DNA of 53,190 nucleotides from Comamonadaceae bacterium UBA2334. GTDB taxonomy: Bacteria > Pseudomonadota > Gammaproteobacteria > Burkholderiales > Burkholderiaceae_C. Shown here piece after piece: positions 24,628 through 33,387 of this stretch. The first letter of the stretch is position 1; each line of letters starts with the position of its first letter. Under the pieces are notes generated by a model. It was not told the DNA's origin. It saw only the letters and a list, made by a program, of their open reading frames with translations, and made no database searches. The position numbers were made by a program, and so were the translations under genes. Location of the stretch: NCBI GenBank assembly GCA_002344885.1, contig DDUQ01000140.1:533-53722 (forward strand). The letters run 5' to 3'.

Positions 24628-24951
24628 ATGACTGAGAAACGAAACGAAACCCGCAAACCCCTTCACGTTCGCGCATGGATGGTCATGGGCGGACAACGCA
24701 TGGAAGCCAAAACACTGAACATCAGCATTGGCGGGATGGCCATCCAGAGCCCGCTGAACCTGAAAAGCGGCACCAAACTGGGCATCATTTTTCAGGTCCA
24801 CATCGGTTCCAGGTTTTCCACCGTGCAGGCCGAATGCGAAGCCATGCACAGCATTTTCGGTGCGGGTGGCGATGGTTTCAAAACGGGGCTGCGCTTCACC
24901 CAGTTGTCAGAGGCCTACCGGCAAACCATCACCAACTTCATGGAAGCCTGA
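24628..24951 (+). CDS. Small single-domain PilZ protein (c-di-GMP binding)
   Basis: 107 residues made only of a PilZ domain. The c-di-GMP motifs are visible: the RxxxR element in KRNETRKPL (about 3-11) and the DxSxxG-type element in LNISIGGMAI (about 30-39). Such proteins act as c-di-GMP receptors. No output domain is present, so it must act by protein contact. Its start is the ATG at 24628. Its presence adds to the other c-di-GMP genes in the window (MshEN modules of the NfrB-like protein, GGDEF enzyme at 33953). Confidence 0.8.
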   Translation: MTEKRNETRKPLHVRAWMVMGGQRMEAKTLNISIGGMAIQSPLNLKSGTKLGIIFQVHIGSRFSTVQAECEAMHSIFGAGGDGFKTGLRFTQLSEAYRQTITNFMEA

Positions 24952-24957
24952 CAGCGA

Positions 24958-26229
24958 TCAGGCTGGGGTTTTCAAGGCAGGTTGACGCCAAGCCAAAAGC
25001 GCCCCGACCCACAAGGCCACCGCCGACACCAGCAAACCCTGCCTCAGGCCCCCTGCACCGTCGGCAATCCAACCCACGACAGATGGCCCGACGATCTGGC
25101 CGGCAGCAAACACCACGGTGAACAAGCTGATACCTGCCGGCCACTGGCTGACCGGCAGGTTGTGCCGGACCAGTGCTGTGGTAGAGGCAACCACAGACAA
25201 AAACACACCACCGAACAACACACCTGACACCACCATCCAGGGCCATGCTGTGGTCAAGGCTGGCAACACGGTGGCCACTCCCAGCAAGGCATTCAGGATG
25301 GCCAGTGCACCACCGCCCTTGGCGCGATCCAGCAAACCGGCCCACAGCCGACTGGATGCCACCACTGCCAACCCGAGCAAACCGTAAAAAACCGTGATGC
25401 GTTCGGCTGACAGACCCTGGTCACGCAGCAGAGCGATCACGAACGTCATGTAACCGATATACCCCACCCCAAAACAGGTGTAACCCGCCAATGCATAAGC
25501 CAGTTTGCTCAGCGGTACCCGGTTGTTTGACGGTAAGCGGGTTTCCATCGACGCACCAACCGCCCTTTGGCCATTGTCAGAAACTGTAGCTTTAATATCA
25601 ACAGCATAAAGCGCTGAAGCCTCCTGACGCTTGAAATACCTGGCTGGACCGATCAGGGCAACAGCCATGCAGACACAGGCCACTGCCAACCACCACCAGG
25701 CCCATTGCCAACCGTGTGCGGTGTGCATGTGGGCTGTCAGCACAGCCGGTACGGCCACAGCTGACAGCACAATGCCCCAGCCGACGCCGCCGTAAAAAAT
25801 ACCCAGCAATAAACCGCTTTGCTGTGGATACCAGGTACCCAATCGGGCGGCCAGCACACCACCTGCCACAAAGACCCAGGCACTGGCCACACCGGCCAAC
25901 AGACGCTGCACCATCAACGGGGCTACAGCCGTGAAAAAACCGCTGGCAGCCATGAAGCCACTGGCCAGGACAGACCCAGCTATCAGCAGACGAACGGCTG
26001 TGAAACGTTTGAGCATCCAGGGCGCAGACAGAGCCCCCAGCAAGTAACCCGCTGCATTGGCGGTGTTCATAGCGCCAGCGATGGTGTATGACCACCCCAG
26101 ATCGGTACGCATCGGCGGCAACAACAGACCATAGGCAAATCGGGTGATGCCCAGGGAAATTGCGGCCGCAAGCGATAACACCAGGGTCACTTGCAGTCCT
26201 TTGTTCGCAGAAAACCCGGTCAAAGGCAT
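24958..26229 (-). CDS. MFS transporter, YbfB/YjiJ family
   Basis: 423 residues with about 12 hydrophobic segments, beginning VTLVLSLAAAISLGITRFAYGLLLPPMR, the signature start of YbfB/YjiJ-type major facilitator proteins. Substrate is unknown. A central loop (about 195-225) separates the two halves. Its stop is 6 nt from the convergent PilZ gene. It lies downstream of copA but is separated by a 250-nt region with its own potential control elements. Confidence 0.8.
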   Translation of the reverse strand: MPLTGFSANKGLQVTLVLSLAAAISLGITRFAYGLLLPPMRTDLGWSYTIAGAMNTANAAGYLLGALSAPWMLKRFTAVRLLIAGSVLASGFMAASGFFTAVAPLMVQRLLAGVASAWVFVAGGVLAARLGTWYPQQSGLLLGIFYGGVGWGIVLSAVAVPAVLTAHMHTAHGWQWAWWWLAVACVCMAVALIGPARYFKRQEASALYAVDIKATVSDNGQRAVGASMETRLPSNNRVPLSKLAYALAGYTCFGVGYIGYMTFVIALLRDQGLSAERITVFYGLLGLAVVASSRLWAGLLDRAKGGGALAILNALLGVATVLPALTTAWPWMVVSGVLFGGVFLSVVASTTALVRHNLPVSQWPAGISLFTVVFAAGQIVGPSVVGWIADGAGGLRQGLLVSAVALWVGALLAWRQPALKTPA

Positions 26230-26479
26230 GTCGTGTATTTCTTTCTATGACTTGTATTTCAAATTAGTAGTCGTAGTAGAACATGCCGTTTGAAGTGGAC
26301 AAATGCAGTTTGTCGATTGAAATCAAGGGCTTGCGGTTTGCTGAAGTATGTGGCCAACCCCCTGTTGCCACTGTCTCACAAAAGGGGACAAGTGGGTGGA
26401 CGGAAAAAATCTGTGGATAAGTTGATAGTTGTTTAATAGTTATCAACAAACTTGTGCGTCGGTTCGGTTGGTCAGGTGA
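26230..26479. promoter_or_regulatory. AT-rich intergenic region with a DnaA-box match and an inverted repeat
   Basis: This 250-nt gap lies between copA and the MFS gene (both minus). It holds TGTGGATAA (26412-26420), the exact reverse complement of the consensus DnaA box TTATCCACA, and a near match TTATCAACA (26440-26448). GTTGATA (26421-26427) and TATCAAC (26441-26447) form a 7-bp inverted repeat. No replication gene is near, so this is more likely an operator or DnaA-responsive site for the MFS gene than an origin. Confidence 0.4.
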
Positions 26480-28822
26480 TCAGGTGCGGTGCGCGGGCCG
26501 CCAGCGCTTGAGCAGCAAGGCATTGCTGATGACGCTGACCGAGCTGAACGCCATCGCTGCGCCAGCCACCATGGGGTTCAGCAAGCCCATGGCTGCCAGC
26601 GGAATACCGGCCACGTTGTAGGCAAACGCCCAAAACAGGTTCTGCCGGATTTTTTGCACGGTGCGGCGCGAGATGTCGAGTGCGTCGATCACTTTCCATG
26701 GGTCACCGGTCATCAGCGTGATGCCTGCTGCGTGCATGGCAACATCCGACCCACCGCTTCGGTGCTGGGTGTGCTGGTTGTTCATGGCCAGGCCCACATC
26801 GGCTGCGGCCAGGGCAGGGGCGTCGTTCACGCCATCGCCCACCATCGCCACCGTCCGGCTGCCTTGCTGTTGCAGGTCGCGTACGGCTTGGACCTTGCCT
26901 TCAGGCAATACGTTGGCCAGCACCTCGTTGTGTTCGGCGTCCAGGCCCAGTCGCTTGGCCATGGCATGTGCGGCACCTGTGTTGTCGCCCGACACCATGG
27001 CCACTTTCAGGCCCAGGTGCTTCAAATGGGCAATGGCTGCCTGGGCGTGGGGTTTGGGTTCATCGGCAAACGCCAGCAGTGCCAAAACCTGAGACCCCAG
27101 CGCCAGCGCGGAGACGGTAGCACCGGAGGTTTGCAACGCATCTGCCTGCTCGGAAATGTCGGGTGTCAGCAGTCCCAGGGTGACCATCCAGCGCATGCTG
27201 CCCAGGCGCAGGACCTGGTGCGTGGCTGCATCGGCCTGGTGCCAGGTCAGTGTGGCTTCTGTGCCGAAACCAGGCACCGTGCGCATGTCGGTCAGCGTGT
27301 GCCAGGTTTGGTTGGTGGACTCGCCGGGTGGAGCGCTTTCCTGGGTTGCAGGCGGTGCAGATGCCTGTCTGGCAGCGGCCACCACAGCTTTGCCCAGCGG
27401 GTGCTCGCTGGTGGCTTGCAATTCGGCGGCCAGCATCAGTGTCTGAGTGGTGTCGACACCAGCCAGGGGAATGAACTTTGTCAGCACAGGGGTGCCCAGT
27501 GTGAGTGTGCCGGTTTTGTCAAACGCAACGGTGTCCACCCGGTGGGCCAGTTCGAGCGCTTCGGCGTCTTTGATGAGAATCCCGTGTTGTGCCGCGACAC
27601 CCGTGCCCGCCATGATGGCCGCCGGTGTGGCCAGGCCCAATGCGCATGGGCAGGCGATGACGAGCACGGTGACCGCGTTCATCACGGCTTGTTCCATCGG
27701 CGCACCCACAAACAGCCATCCGGCAACTGTGGCCAACGCAATGACCAACACCACCGGCACAAACACGGCGGCCACTTTGTCCACCAGCCGTTGCACAGGT
27801 GCCTTGTGGCCCTGTGCGTCCTGCACCAGGGCAATGATGCGTGACAGGGTGCTGTGTGTGCCCACCGCCGTGACCCGAATTTCCACCACCCCGTCGCCAT
27901 TCAGGGTACCGCCGGTCACCTGGCTGCCGGGGGTTTTGGGCACTGGCAGGCTTTCGCCGGTCAGCATGGATTCATCGGCCTGGGTGCTGCCAATCAGCAC
28001 GTCGCCGTCTGCGGCAAAGCGCTCGCCCGCGTGCACCGCAATCACATCGCCGGGCAACAGCTCGGCCACGGGGACGTCGACAGGTTCGGTCCGCCGCACA
28101 CCATCTGGCAGCAGGTGGGCCATGTCAGGACGCAGGTTTTGCAACGCCCGGATGGCGGCAGTGGTTTCGCGTTTGGCACGGGCCTCCAGCCATTTGCCCA
28201 ACAACACCAGGGTGATGACAACGGCAGATCCTTCGTAGTAGACATGCACCATCTCACCGGCTTCGGCGTTCCACCACAACCAGGTGGACAGTGCCCAACC
28301 GGCGGTGGTGCCCAGCGCCACCAGCAGTTCCATGTTGCCGGTGCCACCTTTGAGCGCATGCCAGCCCGCTTTGTAAAAGCGCCAGCCCAGACCGAACTGC
28401 ACGGGAGTGGCCAGTGCGAATTGCCAGGCGACGGGCAACATCCAGTGCTGGCCTGCCAGGTCGCCCACCATGGGTAGCACCAGCGGGGCAGACAGCAGCA
28501 TGCCTATCAATACAGGCAAAAAATCGGCTTCAACGCCCATCCATGTGGTCTTTTCAGCTACTGTTTTCTCATCATCCAGGGGCTTGGGTTCATAGCCTGC
28601 GTCACGCACCGCCCGGGCCACACGGGCGGGCATGTCGGCGGGGGCATCGGCCCAGGTCAGGCGGGCTGTCTCGGTGGCCAGGTTGACGTTGGCGCTGATC
28701 ACGCCCGGTAGTTTTTTCAGCACCCGTTCGACGCGGCCCACACACGAGGCACAGGTCATGCCCCCAATGCCAATGTCGAGTGTGCAAGCCGCAGTGGGCA
28801 GTGGAGGTTCAGTGGTGTTCAT
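26480..28822 (-). CDS. copA: Copper-exporting P-type ATPase
   Basis: 780-residue P1B-type ATPase that pumps Cu(I) out of the cytoplasm. One N-terminal heavy-metal-associated domain carries GGMTCASCVGRVERVL (CxxC near residue 23). The core has TGES (SMLTGESLPV), the CPC metal channel motif (ACPCALGLATP), the phosphorylation motif DKTGTLT, the SEHPLG nucleotide motif and GDGVNDAPAL. A CueR-type promoter directly precedes it, with the expected transcript start at or next to the ATG, so the mRNA may lack a 5' leader. copZ and cueR are divergent, making a complete copper-response unit. Confidence 0.95.
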   Translation of the reverse strand: MNTTEPPLPTAACTLDIGIGGMTCASCVGRVERVLKKLPGVISANVNLATETARLTWADAPADMPARVARAVRDAGYEPKPLDDEKTVAEKTTWMGVEADFLPVLIGMLLSAPLVLPMVGDLAGQHWMLPVAWQFALATPVQFGLGWRFYKAGWHALKGGTGNMELLVALGTTAGWALSTWLWWNAEAGEMVHVYYEGSAVVITLVLLGKWLEARAKRETTAAIRALQNLRPDMAHLLPDGVRRTEPVDVPVAELLPGDVIAVHAGERFAADGDVLIGSTQADESMLTGESLPVPKTPGSQVTGGTLNGDGVVEIRVTAVGTHSTLSRIIALVQDAQGHKAPVQRLVDKVAAVFVPVVLVIALATVAGWLFVGAPMEQAVMNAVTVLVIACPCALGLATPAAIMAGTGVAAQHGILIKDAEALELAHRVDTVAFDKTGTLTLGTPVLTKFIPLAGVDTTQTLMLAAELQATSEHPLGKAVVAAARQASAPPATQESAPPGESTNQTWHTLTDMRTVPGFGTEATLTWHQADAATHQVLRLGSMRWMVTLGLLTPDISEQADALQTSGATVSALALGSQVLALLAFADEPKPHAQAAIAHLKHLGLKVAMVSGDNTGAAHAMAKRLGLDAEHNEVLANVLPEGKVQAVRDLQQQGSRTVAMVGDGVNDAPALAAADVGLAMNNQHTQHRSGGSDVAMHAAGITLMTGDPWKVIDALDISRRTVQKIRQNLFWAFAYNVAGIPLAAMGLLNPMVAGAAMAFSSVSVISNALLLKRWRPAHRT

Positions 28823-28828
28823 GTGGTC

Positions 28829-28859
28829 AGCTTAAACCTTGCCACCGTGGCAAGGTCAA
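28829..28859 (-). promoter_or_regulatory. CueR-activated promoter of copA
   Basis: Minus-strand -35 TTGACC (28859-28854) and -10 TAAGCT (28834-28829) are separated by 19 bp, the long spacer that marks MerR-family promoters. The spacer holds a perfect palindrome at 28836-28856 with half-sites ACCTTGCC and GGCAAGGT, the classic CueR operator. The -10 ends 6 nt above the copA ATG. Confidence 0.88.
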
Positions 28860-28932
28860 TCAGGTTCAGTTGGTGCATAGCTTGAGCCCGTCCACAGGCG
28901 TGTGATGTAACCTGGCAGAAATGCATGGGTAC

Positions 28933-28963
28933 TTGACCTTGCCATGGTGGGAAGGTTCATGAT
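28933..28963 (+). promoter_or_regulatory. CueR-activated promoter of copZ-cueR
   Basis: Plus-strand -35 TTGACC (28933-28938) and -10 CATGAT (28958-28963) are separated by 19 bp. The operator half-sites are ACCTTGCC (28936-28943) and GGGAAGGT (28949-28956), one base off a perfect palindrome. It matches the copA promoter in sequence and spacing and should be switched on by the same regulator. The copZ start lies 31 nt downstream. Confidence 0.85.
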
Positions 28964-28993
28964 GTGGGCTTTTGAACCTGACTGGAGCAAACC

Positions 28994-29200
28994 ATGAACA
29001 CACCCAACCAACATACTTTCAACGTCGCCGGCATGACCTGCGGCCATTGCGAAAAGGCCGTTGTTCAGGCTGTGCGTGCGCTGGACCCACAGGCCGAAGT
29101 GAAAGCCGACCGCACCGCCAACCGCGTGGACGTGACCAGCGTCCAAACCCGTGAGGCACTGGCCGCTGCCATCCGTGAAGAAGGTTATGCCGTTGCCTGA
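28994..29200 (+). CDS. copZ: Copper chaperone (heavy-metal-associated domain)
   Basis: 68-residue single HMA domain with the Cu(I)-binding motif GMTCGHCEKAV (Cys16, Cys19). It should carry copper to the CopA N-terminal domain and to CueR. A GGAG ribosome site lies 8 nt above the ATG. The gene ends 14 nt inside the cueR coding region and shares its promoter. Confidence 0.92.
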   Translation: MNTPNQHTFNVAGMTCGHCEKAVVQAVRALDPQAEVKADRTANRVDVTSVQTREALAAAIREEGYAVA

Positions 29201-29645
29201 GCTGGCCAGTTCGGCGCAATTACAAGGGGGCTGGCCGGTTCACATCGGCGAGGCGAGCAAACGTTCGGGTGTGTCGGCCAAGATGATCCGGCATTACGAA
29301 GGCTTGGCGTTGTTGCCGACCGTCAACCGTACCGACAGCGGCTACCGCCTGTACAACGAAGCCGATGTGCACACCCTGCGCTTCATCCGACGTTGTCGGG
29401 AGTTGGGTTTTCCGATGAGCGACATCGCCAGTCTGGTTGACCTGTGGCACGACCAGCACCGCAGCAGCGCCCATGTGCAGGACATTGCCCGCCGCCATTT
29501 GCACACGCTGGCCGAGCGCATTGCCGGTTTGCAGGCCATGCAACGCACCTTGCAAGGCCTGATTAGTTGCTGCCATGGCGACGAGCGGCCAGACTGCCCC
29601 ATCCTGGATGAACTGGCCAACCCCAGCATGCCCACGCTGGGATGA
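29187..29645 (+). CDS. cueR: Copper-responsive MerR-family regulator CueR
   Basis: 152 residues. The MerR winged-helix starts at HIGEASKRSGVSAKMIRHYE and has GYRLYNEADVHTLRFIRRCRELGF, then a long dimer helix. The metal loop near the C-terminus is CCHGDERPDCP, with the two cysteines spaced as in CueR for Cu(I). It should activate the two CueR-type promoters at 28829-28859 and 28933-28963. The ATG at 29187 overlaps the end of copZ; the N-terminus before HIGEASK is about 18 residues longer than usual, so a later start is possible but no better codon is visible. Confidence 0.92.
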   Translation: MPLPELASSAQLQGGWPVHIGEASKRSGVSAKMIRHYEGLALLPTVNRTDSGYRLYNEADVHTLRFIRRCRELGFPMSDIASLVDLWHDQHRSSAHVQDIARRHLHTLAERIAGLQAMQRTLQGLISCCHGDERPDCPILDELANPSMPTLG

Positions 29646-29660
29646 CGCGTCCAACTTCAA

Positions 29661-29670
29661 TTTACTTTAC
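29661..29670. promoter_or_regulatory. Tandem TTTAC element upstream of the Spy-like gene
   Basis: TTTACTTTAC (reverse complement GTAAAGTAAA) lies in the 173-nt gap before the Spy-like gene. CpxR boxes are built from two GTAAA units, but with about five bases between them; here there is none. It may still be a response-regulator site. Weak evidence. Confidence 0.2.
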
Positions 29671-29818
29671 ACATCCTCACACAAGCGGAATGTGGGCGTA
29701 ACACGGCCCGCGCACAGTACACACATCCCATCAGCTGAAGGCTTCGGCGAGTGGGAAGCGGTGGACAGGATGCCTGTCTGGTTCACCACATCTTCCACTT
29801 TGATTGCAAGGATTATTC

Positions 29819-30328
29819 ATGAACAAATTGACTCAACGTGCCGTGTTGTCCGCTTGTGCGGTGTTGCTGGCGGGTGCATCCTCAGTTGCCATGGCCCGGG
29901 GTGGTCACGATTGTGGCCCGATGGGTGGTATGGCCGGTGATGGCCCTCGGGCCGAAAAAATGCAGGCCCGCATGGGTGAGCAAATGGCCAAACGTCAGGC
30001 GGACCTGAAGGCCCAACTCAAACTCACGGCCGAGCAGGAAAGTGCGTGGACAGCCTTCACCGCCGCCATGACACCACCTCAATGGGGCAAAACATCCCGG
30101 CCCAACCCGGCCGAGATGCAGGCGTTGACCACGCCTCAGCGCATTGAAAAAATGCAGGCCCTGCGGGTTGAACGCGAAAGCCAGATGACCAAGCGGCTTG
30201 AAGCCATCAAAGCTTTTTATGCGGTGTTGACACCAGAACAGCAAAAAGTGTTCGACGCCCAGCCCATGCCAGGTAATCAGGGTGGCCATGGTGGTGGCCA
30301 CCACCGCGGCGGTCCACGTCACGGTTGA
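29819..30328 (+). CDS. Spy/CpxP-family periplasmic protein with LTxxQ motifs
   Basis: 169 residues with a signal peptide (LSACAVLLAGASSVAMA, cleavage near residue 26). Two LTxxQ motifs are seen, LTAEQESAW and LTPEQQKVF, the marks of Spy/CpxP chaperone or metal-sensing proteins. Both ends are rich in His, Met and Gly (HDCGPMGGMAG; GGHGGGHHRGGPRHG), which suggests metal binding. Its position just after copZ-cueR supports a role in periplasmic copper tolerance. Start ATG at 29819 follows an AAGGA site; a strong terminator follows the gene. Confidence 0.85.
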   Translation: MNKLTQRAVLSACAVLLAGASSVAMARGGHDCGPMGGMAGDGPRAEKMQARMGEQMAKRQADLKAQLKLTAEQESAWTAFTAAMTPPQWGKTSRPNPAEMQALTTPQRIEKMQALRVERESQMTKRLEAIKAFYAVLTPEQQKVFDAQPMPGNQGGHGGGHHRGGPRHG

Positions 30329-30370
30329 CCACAGCATGCCCCTGCACAAGGGGTTTGCTATAGATTCAGG

Positions 30371-30402
30371 CAGGCGCTTGCTTCACGGCAAGCGCCTGTT
30401 TT
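30371..30402 (+). terminator. Intrinsic terminator after the Spy-like gene
   Basis: Perfect 11-bp stem, CAGGCGCTTGC (30371-30381) and GCAAGCGCCTG (30388-30398), loop TTCACG, followed by TTTTG. It ends the copper-stress unit before minC. Confidence 0.85.
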
Positions 30403-30471
30403 GTTGGGTCAGGTCAGGTCTGGTTGTGCCACTGTTAAGATTTATTCTTTTCAACGAGGGTGTGACTGGGC

Positions 30472-31263
30472 ATGTCTGCTGCAACAAAAAACGGTGCGTC
30501 ACCAGGCAGGTCTGATACGTTCGAACTCAAAAGTGCCGAGTTGCCCCTGGTATCGCTGCTGCTCAAGTCCACCGATCTGGCCCACCTTGCCGAGGAGTGG
30601 GATGCCCAGTACGGCGACAACCCCGGTTTTTTCGACAACGATCCCCTGGTGGTTGACCTGAGCCATCTGGCTGACCCCGCCATTCCCGATTTCAAGGCCC
30701 TGATGCGGCTGCTCAGGCAACGCAACGTGTGCCCCATAGCCGTCAAAGACGGCACACCTGAACAGCAGGCAGCGGCGGTCAAGGCAGGGTTGGTGGTGGC
30801 ACCCGATGTGGTGTTGCACCACGCCCCAGTACTGGCCCCAGCTCAGGCAACTGCCCCTGTGCCCGCACCTCCACCTGCGCCTGCTCCCGAACTGGCACCG
30901 ACACCTGCCGTGGCTTTGCCCGCCCTGGTGGTGGACAAGCCACTGCGGTCCGGTCAACAGGTGTATGCCCGGGGACGGGACCTGGTGATCATGGCCATGG
31001 TCAACCCCGGTGCCGAGGTGATTGCCGACGGCCACATTCACGTGTACGCGCCCCTGCGTGGCAAGGCCATTGCCGGTGCGCGCGGCAACGGCGATGCCCG
31101 CATATTTGCATTGAGCCTGGAAGCCGAGCTGATTTCGATTGCCGGCATTTACCGCACCAGCGATGTACCTTTGCATGCCGATGTGGCCGGCAAACCTGCC
31201 ATGGTCAGCCTGCAACCCGGCCCCGATGGCGAAAAGCTGGTCATGGAGCCCATCCGGGCCTGA
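30472..31263 (+). CDS. minC: Septum site-determining protein MinC
   Basis: 263 residues. The N-terminal domain (about 20-110) contains LKSTDLAHLAEEWDAQYGD and VVDLSHLADPAIPDFKALM. A Pro/Ala linker (about 122-145) leads to the C-terminal beta-helix domain with LRSGQQVYARGRDLVI and GAEVIADGHIHVYAPLRGKA, the region that binds MinD and FtsZ. MinC blocks FtsZ ring assembly at the poles. First gene of minCDE; a 110-nt gap separates it from minD. Confidence 0.95.
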   Translation: MSAATKNGASPGRSDTFELKSAELPLVSLLLKSTDLAHLAEEWDAQYGDNPGFFDNDPLVVDLSHLADPAIPDFKALMRLLRQRNVCPIAVKDGTPEQQAAAVKAGLVVAPDVVLHHAPVLAPAQATAPVPAPPPAPAPELAPTPAVALPALVVDKPLRSGQQVYARGRDLVIMAMVNPGAEVIADGHIHVYAPLRGKAIAGARGNGDARIFALSLEAELISIAGIYRTSDVPLHADVAGKPAMVSLQPGPDGEKLVMEPIRA

Positions 31264-31373
31264 CAGCCCGGTTCACCCGCCCACACTGCCGGTCACGTTC
31301 AGGCCCAACGATTTCCATTACACACATCACCCTTCAGCAGCAAGGCTGTTTTCCCATTTCAAGGACGAATTTC

Positions 31374-32189
31374 ATGGCAAAAATCATCGTGGTCACCTCA
31401 GGCAAAGGTGGCGTGGGCAAAACCACCACCAGTGCCAGCTTTGCATCCGGGCTTGCCTTGCGCGGTTTCAAAACGGCTGTCATCGACTTCGACGTGGGCC
31501 TGCGCAACCTCGACCTCATCATGGGTTGCGAACGCCGTGTGGTGTATGACCTGATCAACGTCATCCACGGCGAAGCCAACCTGAACCAGGCGCTCATCAA
31601 AGACAAGCAGTGCGACAACCTGTTTGTGCTGGCCGCCAGCCAGACGCGCGACAAAGATGCCCTGACGCAAGACGGTGTCGAGCGGGTCTTGAACGACCTG
31701 GCCGGCATGGGTTTCGAGTACATCGTGTGCGATTCGCCAGCGGGCATTGAAACCGGCGCGCTCATGGCCATGCACTTTGCCGACGAGGCGCTGGTGGTCA
31801 CCAACCCCGAGGTGTCCAGCGTTCGCGATTCAGACCGCATCCTGGGCATGCTGGGCAGCAAGACCAAACGCGCCATCAACGGCGAAGCGCCCATCAAGGA
31901 ACACCTGCTCATCACCCGCTACAACCCCAACCGGGTGCAAGACGGGCAGATGCTGTCGCTGGAAGACATTCAGGACATCTTGCGCATCAAGCTCATCGGT
32001 GTGATTCCCGAGAGCGAAAGCGTGCTGCAGGCATCCAACCAGGGCACCCCTGCCGTGCACCTGCAAGGCAGCGATGTGTCCGAGGCCTACAAAGACGTGG
32101 TCGGCCGCTTTCTGGGCGAGGACCTGCCACTGCGGTTCACCGAGGCTGTCAAACCGGGCTTTTTCAAACGCCTGTTCGGAGGGAAATGA
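31374..32189 (+). CDS. minD: Septum site-determining ATPase MinD
   Basis: 271-residue ParA/MinD ATPase with the deviant Walker A GKGGVGKTT (residues 10-18), the switch region DFDVGLRNLDLIMG, DSPAGIE, and a C-terminal amphipathic membrane-targeting helix (GFFKRLFG). It recruits MinC to the membrane and oscillates with MinE. AAGGA precedes the ATG. Confidence 0.97.
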   Translation: MAKIIVVTSGKGGVGKTTTSASFASGLALRGFKTAVIDFDVGLRNLDLIMGCERRVVYDLINVIHGEANLNQALIKDKQCDNLFVLAASQTRDKDALTQDGVERVLNDLAGMGFEYIVCDSPAGIETGALMAMHFADEALVVTNPEVSSVRDSDRILGMLGSKTKRAINGEAPIKEHLLITRYNPNRVQDGQMLSLEDIQDILRIKLIGVIPESESVLQASNQGTPAVHLQGSDVSEAYKDVVGRFLGEDLPLRFTEAVKPGFFKRLFGGK

Positions 32190-32192
32190 GCC

Positions 32193-32453
32193 ATGTCATT
32201 CCTTTCATTCCTGTTGGGCGAGAAAAAGAAAACAGCCAGCGTTGCCAAAGAACGGCTGCAGATCATCCTCGCGCACGAGCGCAGCGGCCGCAGCGCCGCC
32301 GAGCCTGACTACCTGCCCGACCTGCAGCGCGAACTGATTGCCGTGATCAGCAAATACATCAAGATCAATCCCGATGACATCAAGGTCAACCTGGAACGTC
32401 AGGGCAACCTGGAAGTGCTGGAAGTGAAGATCGAGTTGCCTGACGGGAAGTGA
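32193..32453 (+). CDS. minE: Cell division topological specificity factor MinE
   Basis: 86 residues. The N-terminal amphipathic helix is MSFLSFLLGEKK, the MinD-contact segment includes AKERLQIILAHERS, and the C-terminal topological domain has PDLQRELIAVISKYI and VNLERQGNLEVLEV. It drives release of MinD from the membrane. Only 3 nt separate it from minD. Confidence 0.97.
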   Translation: MSFLSFLLGEKKKTASVAKERLQIILAHERSGRSAAEPDYLPDLQRELIAVISKYIKINPDDIKVNLERQGNLEVLEVKIELPDGK

Positions 32454-32469
32454 TACTCGTTGGCTCCGC

Positions 32470-33378
32470 ATGCCCCTGCACATTCCCACCCCGCTGATAG
32501 CTTCCGCCGCCCTGTCTGCCCGCACGGGCCGGGAGGTGTGGCTGAAGATGGAAGCCCTGCAGCCGCCGGGTTCGTTCAAATTGCGGGGTGTGGGGCTGGC
32601 GTGTGAAACGCATGCGAAGCGGGGCGCGAAGCGGTTTGTGTCCTCATCAGGCGGCAACGCAGGCATTGCGGTGGCCTACGCCGGGCGCATGCTGGGTATT
32701 CCTGTGGACGTGGTGGTGCCCGACACCACCTCGGCCCGCGCCCGCGAACTCATTGGCCTGCAAGGTGCCCGGCTGACGGTGCATGGCGCATCGTGGCAAG
32801 AGGCCAACGAGCTGGCGCAGGGCATGCTGGGGCCGGACGACGCTTTCATTCACCCGTTTGACGACCCGCTGCTGTGGGAAGGCCATGCCACGTTGGTGGA
32901 CGAGCTGGCGCAGGCGGCGTGTTGCCCCGACCTGGTGGTGCTGTCGGTGGGCGGTGGTGGCTTGCTGAGTGGTGTGGTGCAGGGCCTGCACCGCAATGGC
33001 TGGGGCCATGTGCCGGTGCTGGCGGCCGAAACACATGGGGCCGATTCGCTGGCGCAGTCGGTGGCAGCGGGGCAACGCATCACGCTGCCGTCCATCACCA
33101 GCGTGGCCACGTCGCTGGGGGCGCGTCAGGTGTGTGCCCAGGCGTTCGAGTGGACGCAGCGGCATGCGGTGCATCCTGTGGTGGTGACCGATGCGCAGGC
33201 GCTGGTTGCCTGTCGGCAATTTCTGGATGACCAGCGTGTGCTGGTGGAGCCAGCTTGCGGCGCGGCCCTGGCCTCACTGGATGCGGTGCCGACTCAGCTG
33301 CACGCTGCGCAGCGGGTGTTGGTGGTGGTGTGCGGAGGCGTGACCGCCTCGGCAGATTCCATCATGGCGGTGCGCTGA
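32470..33378 (+). CDS. Serine/threonine dehydratase-like PLP enzyme (fold type II)
   Basis: 302 residues of the tryptophan synthase beta superfamily. The PLP lysine is in QPPGSFKLRG (about residue 37), the cofactor-ring Asn site is SSSGGNAGIAVAYAG (about 59-73), the phosphate loop is SVGGGGLLSGV (about 158-168) and the C-terminus has VVVCGGVTAS. This fits eukaryote-type L-serine/threonine dehydratases that make pyruvate or 2-oxobutyrate. It starts 16 nt after minE and may be co-transcribed, though a functional link is not expected. Confidence 0.82.
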   Translation: MPLHIPTPLIASAALSARTGREVWLKMEALQPPGSFKLRGVGLACETHAKRGAKRFVSSSGGNAGIAVAYAGRMLGIPVDVVVPDTTSARARELIGLQGARLTVHGASWQEANELAQGMLGPDDAFIHPFDDPLLWEGHATLVDELAQAACCPDLVVLSVGGGGLLSGVVQGLHRNGWGHVPVLAAETHGADSLAQSVAAGQRITLPSITSVATSLGARQVCAQAFEWTQRHAVHPVVVTDAQALVACRQFLDDQRVLVEPACGAALASLDAVPTQLHAAQRVLVVVCGGVTASADSIMAVR

Positions 33379-33387
33379 ACTTCACAT

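Noticed and set aside
26412..26448. Chromosomal replication origin
   Set aside because: Only one perfect DnaA box and no dnaA, dnaN, gidA or parAB genes in the region.
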